A stretch of 64,000 bases of DNA from Ipomoea triloba (Eukaryota; Streptophyta; Magnoliopsida; Solanales; Convolvulaceae), in the NCBI RefSeq assembly GCF_003576645.1, contig NC_044920.1:7560723-7624722 (forward strand), written 5' to 3'. Both the position numbers and the translations under genes were made by a program. Shown here piece by piece: positions 59,226-64,000 of this stretch. The notes beneath the pieces were generated by a model. That model did not search any database and was not told where the DNA came from. It worked only from the letters and a program-made list of their open reading frames with translations. Every line of letters begins with the position of its first letter. The first letter of the stretch is position 1.

Positions 59226-59834
59226 AATTCTTTTCCAACTTGTATTCTTCCTTGTAATTCCCTTTTCTTCCAGAACTTGTCCAAAATGTTCCAATATTCT
59301 TCCTTTGTTGTTCCTTGTAAATAATTCAACACTTGGACAATATAACACACAAACAATTCCCAATTTCACTAGGATACAGAAAATAACCTTCAAAACAACT
59401 AGAATAAGGGGTGAGTAATGGTACAAAATAGTAGATATCAACTCCCCCACACTAGAACTTTTGCTTGTCCTCAAGCAATTACCTAGGATAATCCACCCTC
59501 CATGCACTGCAACTGATCACACTACCTTCNCAATTCTTTTCCAACTTGTATTCTTCCTTGTAATTCCCTTTTCTTCCAGAACTTGTCCAAAATGTTCCAA
59601 TATTCTTCCTTTGTTGTTCCTTGTAAATAATTCAACACTTGGACAATATAACACACAAACAATTCCCAATTTCACTAGGATACAGAAAATAACCTTCAAA
59701 ACAACTAGAATAAGGGGTGAGTAATGGTACAAAATAGTAGATATCAACTCCCCCACACTAGAACTTTTGCTTGTCCTCAAGCAATTACCTAGGATAATCC
59801 ACCCTCCATGCACTGCAACTGATCACACTACCTT
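59226..59834. repeat. Exact 304-bp direct repeat across a single N
   Basis: The block from caattcttttccaacttg to cacactaccttc at 59,226-59,529 is repeated at 59,531-59,834 with one N between. This is the signature of two contigs joined without collapsing their overlap. Confidence 0.85.
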
Positions 59835-61189
59835 CCTACTCAACCGAACATACCACCAACCAACTTGTACAACCTAACCTGCTTCAAGAATCATCTCAGA
59901 ATCACAAGTGAGTTCCACTCTCAGGCCAATAACCGGGCACCCAAAATTAGGTAGATTAGAACCCTGTATGCACATGTACTCAGTTGAGATTATGCAAGAC
60001 TTGGCTTAAGATGAACTCCCATAAACATGCCCTTCATACTCACATAGATCACTCTAAAACTGCATGCTAAGATCAAATAGGACTTTATTTGGCTTGTAAT
60101 GGGGCTAAGGGTGAGTGGCTAAACAAAGAAAGGGTATGGAAAAATAAACAAAAGAGAGAGAATTTCACACCTATTCACAACTAAACCTAGAGGAGATATG
60201 GAAAATATGAATCAAGAGAGCAAAACATAATTGGAAAGACAAGAGTATTCTAAACTAGTGGGGGTGAAGACAATTATTCGAGCAACCTGACTTGCACTTT
60301 TATTCATCCTTCTTTTTCTTTCTTTTCTCTAACAACCATTTTTCTCTTCTTTTTTTTTTTCTTTTCAATTTACAAACATTTTCTTTCCTTCAATTCAAAC
60401 CAACCAATCAACTCCTTCACCACACCCCCACACTAGAACAAAGATAACAGGAATAACTTTATCAAAAGTAAGCTCAAAAAGATAAATCTCCTCTAAATTA
60501 AAGAACAAATGTTACATTCTCTCTAAGGGTGAATGGAAAATATATGGCTTAGGGCTAAGGGTCAAATAATGGGATAAACAAGAAAAACAACATAAAGAAC
60601 GGGGTTAAGTGCTTTTGCACTTATTAAACAAAAACAAGGCTCAAACGGGACAGCTAGGGAAAAATAAATGTAACACAGGGTAGGTTTAAAGGCTTGGGCT
60701 AACAACAATGGCCTAAATCACTTCAAAGCATGCAAATTCTAGACTTCACTATGAGAGCACTGAGACAAGCTATGACAGAACAAATATCACCGGAATCCCA
60801 CATAAGCCTTCACTAGCAATGCATAACACACAGGGGAACATTTATGTTAAAGGTTAACCCAACTATTAGCAAGAGACTGAATTATCACAAGCTCAACCTT
60901 GAATCATCCCTGACAAGCTGAGCTACACAAGTACCACCAAAACAAACCACAAACCAGCAGGAAGTAAAGCGGTCACAGCCACAACACAAGGAAAGCACAT
61001 TACCTTTAGCTGCAAATTGAGTCCTTCAAGCAAACTTCATCCAAATTCATCAGAAATAGTACCCCCCCCCCCCACATTTAAACTGGACATCGTCCCTGAT
61101 GGACAAACAAGGCCTCACGAACTAGAAAAAACGAACTAGAAAACATAACATTTTTTTTTACTCTTTTCTTCTTCTTTTTTTCGTAAGGA

Positions 61190-61600
61190 CCGCCATCACG
61201 GCTTGGGTCACGGCCGGGATGCGGCCCGTGACCCAAAGGCCTCAAAATGCTCGTTAGACACTGGAATTCAGGATCGCCATCACGGCTTGGGTCACGGCCG
61301 GGAGGTGGCCCGTGACCCAGAGCCCTCGTTTAAGCTCTCAGCACTGGAATTTCTGGAGGGGCATCACGGGCAGGGTCACGGCCGGGATGGTGGCTGTGAC
61401 CCAGAGCCCTTAATAGGCCTGTGCGTACTGGAATTATCTGGGCGGGGTCACGGCCCGGGTCACGACCGGGATGTAGCCAATGACCCAGAGCCCTGCTTTG
61501 CTCTGTTCTGCTGAAAAACGACACCTCGGCATCACGGCCATTGTCACGGCCGTGAGCCAGGCCGTGATCCAGGCTCCTCTTTGCGCACTTCTGTTCTTGT
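61190..61600. repeat. Array of about five GC hairpin units
   Basis: Units of about 85-90 bp, each containing a word like gggtcacggccgggatg followed by the inverted cccgtgacccagagccc. The last unit is shorter (cattgtcacggccgtgag). The plus-strand frame at 61,203-61,514 merely reads this repeat. Confidence 0.9.
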
Positions 61601-61909
61601 CGCGCCCAAGATCAGTTTCACCTGCAAGTTAGTCCAAAATACTCCCTAAAACAATTCTAAACTGTTCCAAAGCCTAACCTCTCCAATTCTAACCATTCCC
61701 CACTCTCTTAAAGGGAAAATAATGCAAACCTCACACCAAAAACAACCCAAGGAATACCCCGTAAATAAAGAAAATTCCTAACTCTACTTCGAACTAAAAA
61801 TAAAAAGAAAAATGCAGTAAAATAAAGTGCAAAAAGTAAAGGATAACATGGGGTGCCTCCCATGAAGCGCTAAGTTTACTGTCGTCAGCTCGACTCAACC
61901 TCATGGATA

Positions 61910-62164
61910 TCAGGTGGGATTGTGGACCACGCGATCCGGTGGCCTTTTGAACTTAGACAGCTCCCTCATCCATCTTTTGTAGAAACCACCAGAACCAGAG
62001 AACTTTTTCTTTTGTTTCAGCACACTTGACAGTTCAGGGGGTCCAGGATCAATAAGGGAATCATGCAAATCCCCTAACTCAATCTTTCTACTCTCAGCAA
62101 TGCCATCACCCAGCCCTTCTATCAAGTAACATTCATCAACATACGAGGGCTGGTGTTTCGCCAT
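61910..62164 (-). CDS. 84-residue ORF of the diverged element
   Basis: The protein begins MAKHQPSYVDECYLIEGLGD and ends at a stop just upstream of the conserved agcgctt..gggaggca phrase, the same place as the end of the 278-residue ORF. It could be the C-terminal end of a longer retroelement frame whose start lies in the N gap; the sequence before the Met runs into the gap within 33 bases. No domain recognised. Confidence 0.35.
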   Translation of the reverse strand: MAKHQPSYVDECYLIEGLGDGIAESRKIELGDLHDSLIDPGPPELSSVLKQKKKFSGSGGFYKRWMRELSKFKRPPDRVVHNPT

Positions 62165-62197
62165 TTTGAATATGTCAAACTCAATCTTGTTCTCAGC

Positions 62198-63197
62198 NNN
62201 NNNNNNNNNNNNNNNNNNNNNNNNNNNNNNNNNNNNNNNNNNNNNNNNNNNNNNNNNNNNNNNNNNNNNNNNNNNNNNNNNNNNNNNNNNNNNNNNNNNN
62301 NNNNNNNNNNNNNNNNNNNNNNNNNNNNNNNNNNNNNNNNNNNNNNNNNNNNNNNNNNNNNNNNNNNNNNNNNNNNNNNNNNNNNNNNNNNNNNNNNNNN
62401 NNNNNNNNNNNNNNNNNNNNNNNNNNNNNNNNNNNNNNNNNNNNNNNNNNNNNNNNNNNNNNNNNNNNNNNNNNNNNNNNNNNNNNNNNNNNNNNNNNNN
62501 NNNNNNNNNNNNNNNNNNNNNNNNNNNNNNNNNNNNNNNNNNNNNNNNNNNNNNNNNNNNNNNNNNNNNNNNNNNNNNNNNNNNNNNNNNNNNNNNNNNN
62601 NNNNNNNNNNNNNNNNNNNNNNNNNNNNNNNNNNNNNNNNNNNNNNNNNNNNNNNNNNNNNNNNNNNNNNNNNNNNNNNNNNNNNNNNNNNNNNNNNNNN
62701 NNNNNNNNNNNNNNNNNNNNNNNNNNNNNNNNNNNNNNNNNNNNNNNNNNNNNNNNNNNNNNNNNNNNNNNNNNNNNNNNNNNNNNNNNNNNNNNNNNNN
62801 NNNNNNNNNNNNNNNNNNNNNNNNNNNNNNNNNNNNNNNNNNNNNNNNNNNNNNNNNNNNNNNNNNNNNNNNNNNNNNNNNNNNNNNNNNNNNNNNNNNN
62901 NNNNNNNNNNNNNNNNNNNNNNNNNNNNNNNNNNNNNNNNNNNNNNNNNNNNNNNNNNNNNNNNNNNNNNNNNNNNNNNNNNNNNNNNNNNNNNNNNNNN
63001 NNNNNNNNNNNNNNNNNNNNNNNNNNNNNNNNNNNNNNNNNNNNNNNNNNNNNNNNNNNNNNNNNNNNNNNNNNNNNNNNNNNNNNNNNNNNNNNNNNNN
63101 NNNNNNNNNNNNNNNNNNNNNNNNNNNNNNNNNNNNNNNNNNNNNNNNNNNNNNNNNNNNNNNNNNNNNNNNNNNNNNNNNNNNNNNNNNNNNNNNN
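62198..63197. other. Assembly gap of exactly 1,000 N
   Basis: A placeholder of unknown true size. Long frames reported across it are meaningless. Confidence 0.99.
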
Positions 63198-64000
63198 ACT
63201 ATGAATCAATACAACATGTGGTCTCCGAGACCTACATCACATATTTTTCTTATAGCTTTGCTTATTCTATTATTCATTTATACTTTCCTTGATTTATTGG
63301 GTTTATTAATTCGGGATACCCCGGGTAATTAAATCTGTCATTGGTGCTTTCATTGAGAGCTCGACATACAAGCTCGAGCATGCTCCTAAACAACGTCTCC
63401 AACGAAATCGACCATCCATGGCGATTTCACACGAAAACCTTGGTCGGTAATGGTTTAATTTGGAGGGGCATTTACACTAGGCATGCTTAATCAGAAGCAG
63501 GTGTTGGCAAATTTCGATCATGAAGAGATTTTCAACAATGTACGACCTCGGACATCAATGAAGACAATCGGTTAGAGTTCTTACCACAGCTTCATCTATC
63601 AATCTTCATTCCCGCAACAATAAAAGCAGTGTTGGTCACGACGGCATGGAATTTCGATGTTCACTGAAGGATTGTCGCCGGGGTGTGCGATCGATGATCC
63701 TGGTCTGGGTCTATGACATAAGAGCAATAGAGTATGAACATTAACTCTTACGTTCGCTCGGCTATCCAGATCAGAGTACATATAAACAAAGCAGCGCTCA
63801 TTAACGCTCTTTGCTCCGGCCGTTATGTTGGAATCCTCATCCACCGACGTTCGTACTAGAATGAATGCACTTAGCTCGGAACATCGTGGTCTCGTATTTC
63901 AGCGACCCAGGTAGTAGAGAAACCTCGGAGTGGAGGAGGACAGATGAATCGTATCAGATTGGCGGCGGCGGCGTGCATTTGACTGTGAAAAGCTAGGTTC
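63198..64000 (+). mobile_element. LTR end, primer site and leader of a Ty3-type element
   Basis: The sequence tttattgggtttattaatt, cgggataccccgggtaatt and aaatctgtca resembles an LTR 3' end. It is followed by ttggtgctttcattgagagc, a phrase recurrent at the primer-binding region of Tat/Ogre-like elements (from memory). The following GC-richer DNA would be leader and gag start, but no clear gag frame is visible within the window. The minus-strand frame 63,599-63,844 is not supported. Confidence 0.5.

Larger units (their letters stand above)
58797..62197 (-). mobile_element. Tandem unit 3, diverged and broken by assembly gaps
   Basis: An LTR portion as in unit 2, then the N at 59,530 with a repeated 304-bp block, then internal sequence that matches units 1 and 2 to about 60,870. 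After that it diverges: the hairpin array is longer (61,190-61,600) and the ORF is different (61,910-62,164). The phrase agcgcttcatgggaggcacc is kept (61,873-61,854). It is a related but distinct element joined to the array. Confidence 0.65.

Noticed and set aside
61203..61514. 103-codon plus-strand frame rich in GHGRD repeats
   Set aside because: It is a direct reading of the GC hairpin array; the period and composition follow the DNA repeat, and the minus strand has an equivalent frame.
62153..63332. Long frames spanning the gap on both strands
   Set aside because: They consist almost wholly of N translated as unknown residues.
63599..63844. 81-codon minus-strand frame near the window end
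   Set aside because: It lies antisense to the retroelement leader; no homology or start context supports it.

Overview
This window is nuclear DNA from a flowering plant, most likely a eudicot of the asterid type. The evidence is AT-rich intergenic DNA, GT-AG introns, plant F-box and ribosomal-protein genes, and plant-type Helitrons, CACTA, Mutator-like, Copia and Ty3 elements. The exact genus cannot be fixed from the sequence; Convolvulaceae is a guess. The window is a draft assembly: it has one isolated N at 59,530 and a placeholder of exactly 1,000 N at 62,198-63,197.

Genes are sparse. An apparently intact gene for a small ribosomal uL18-family (L18p/L5e) protein lies on the minus strand (8,818-9,174), with a probable 5'-UTR exon near 12.1-12.2 kb across a 2.9 kb intron. 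A decayed, intron-containing copy of cytosolic ribosomal protein S3 (uS3) lies at 15,330-18,171. Two paralogous two-exon F-box genes lie on the minus strand. The one at 18,426-19,595 looks intact (346 aa); the one at 37,467-38,632 has the same exon structure but a 4-nt frameshifting insertion.

Mobile DNA makes up most of the rest. From 0 to 15 kb there are Mutator-type MITEs, a 1.8 kb Helitron carrying a SINE, and a 0.9 kb long-TIR element. From 20.0 to 26.4 kb there is a composite Helitron: nine tandem copies of a ~250-bp unit that starts like a Helitron 5' end, then a decayed helicase C-terminus, then a hairpin plus CTAG 3' end. This Helitron is itself invaded by a 914-bp long-TIR element and a 1,526-bp CACTA element. 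From 27.9 to 31.9 kb there is a Copia relic on the minus strand, split by two MITEs. From 32.0 to 37.0 kb there are several LTR-like stretches.

From 40.2 to 46.5 kb an LTR remnant is followed by a 1.0 kb long-TIR element that carries a fragment of a LITAF-domain (GILP-like) gene, and then by a truncated Copia element with two nonsense codons. From 46.5 to 62.2 kb there is a large palindrome (centre 49,096/49,097), a direct duplication, and a tandem array with a 3,606-bp period. The array consists of a non-autonomous Ty3-like element with a 278-codon ORF. Part of this arrangement is probably an assembly product. The last 800 bp contain an LTR end, a likely primer-binding site and retroelement leader.

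The most interesting items are the LITAF-fragment-bearing TIR element, the Helitron 5'-end array, hairpin-rich tandem arrays recurring in several unrelated LTR/UTR sequences, and two Mutator-like element families whose target-site duplications can be read directly.
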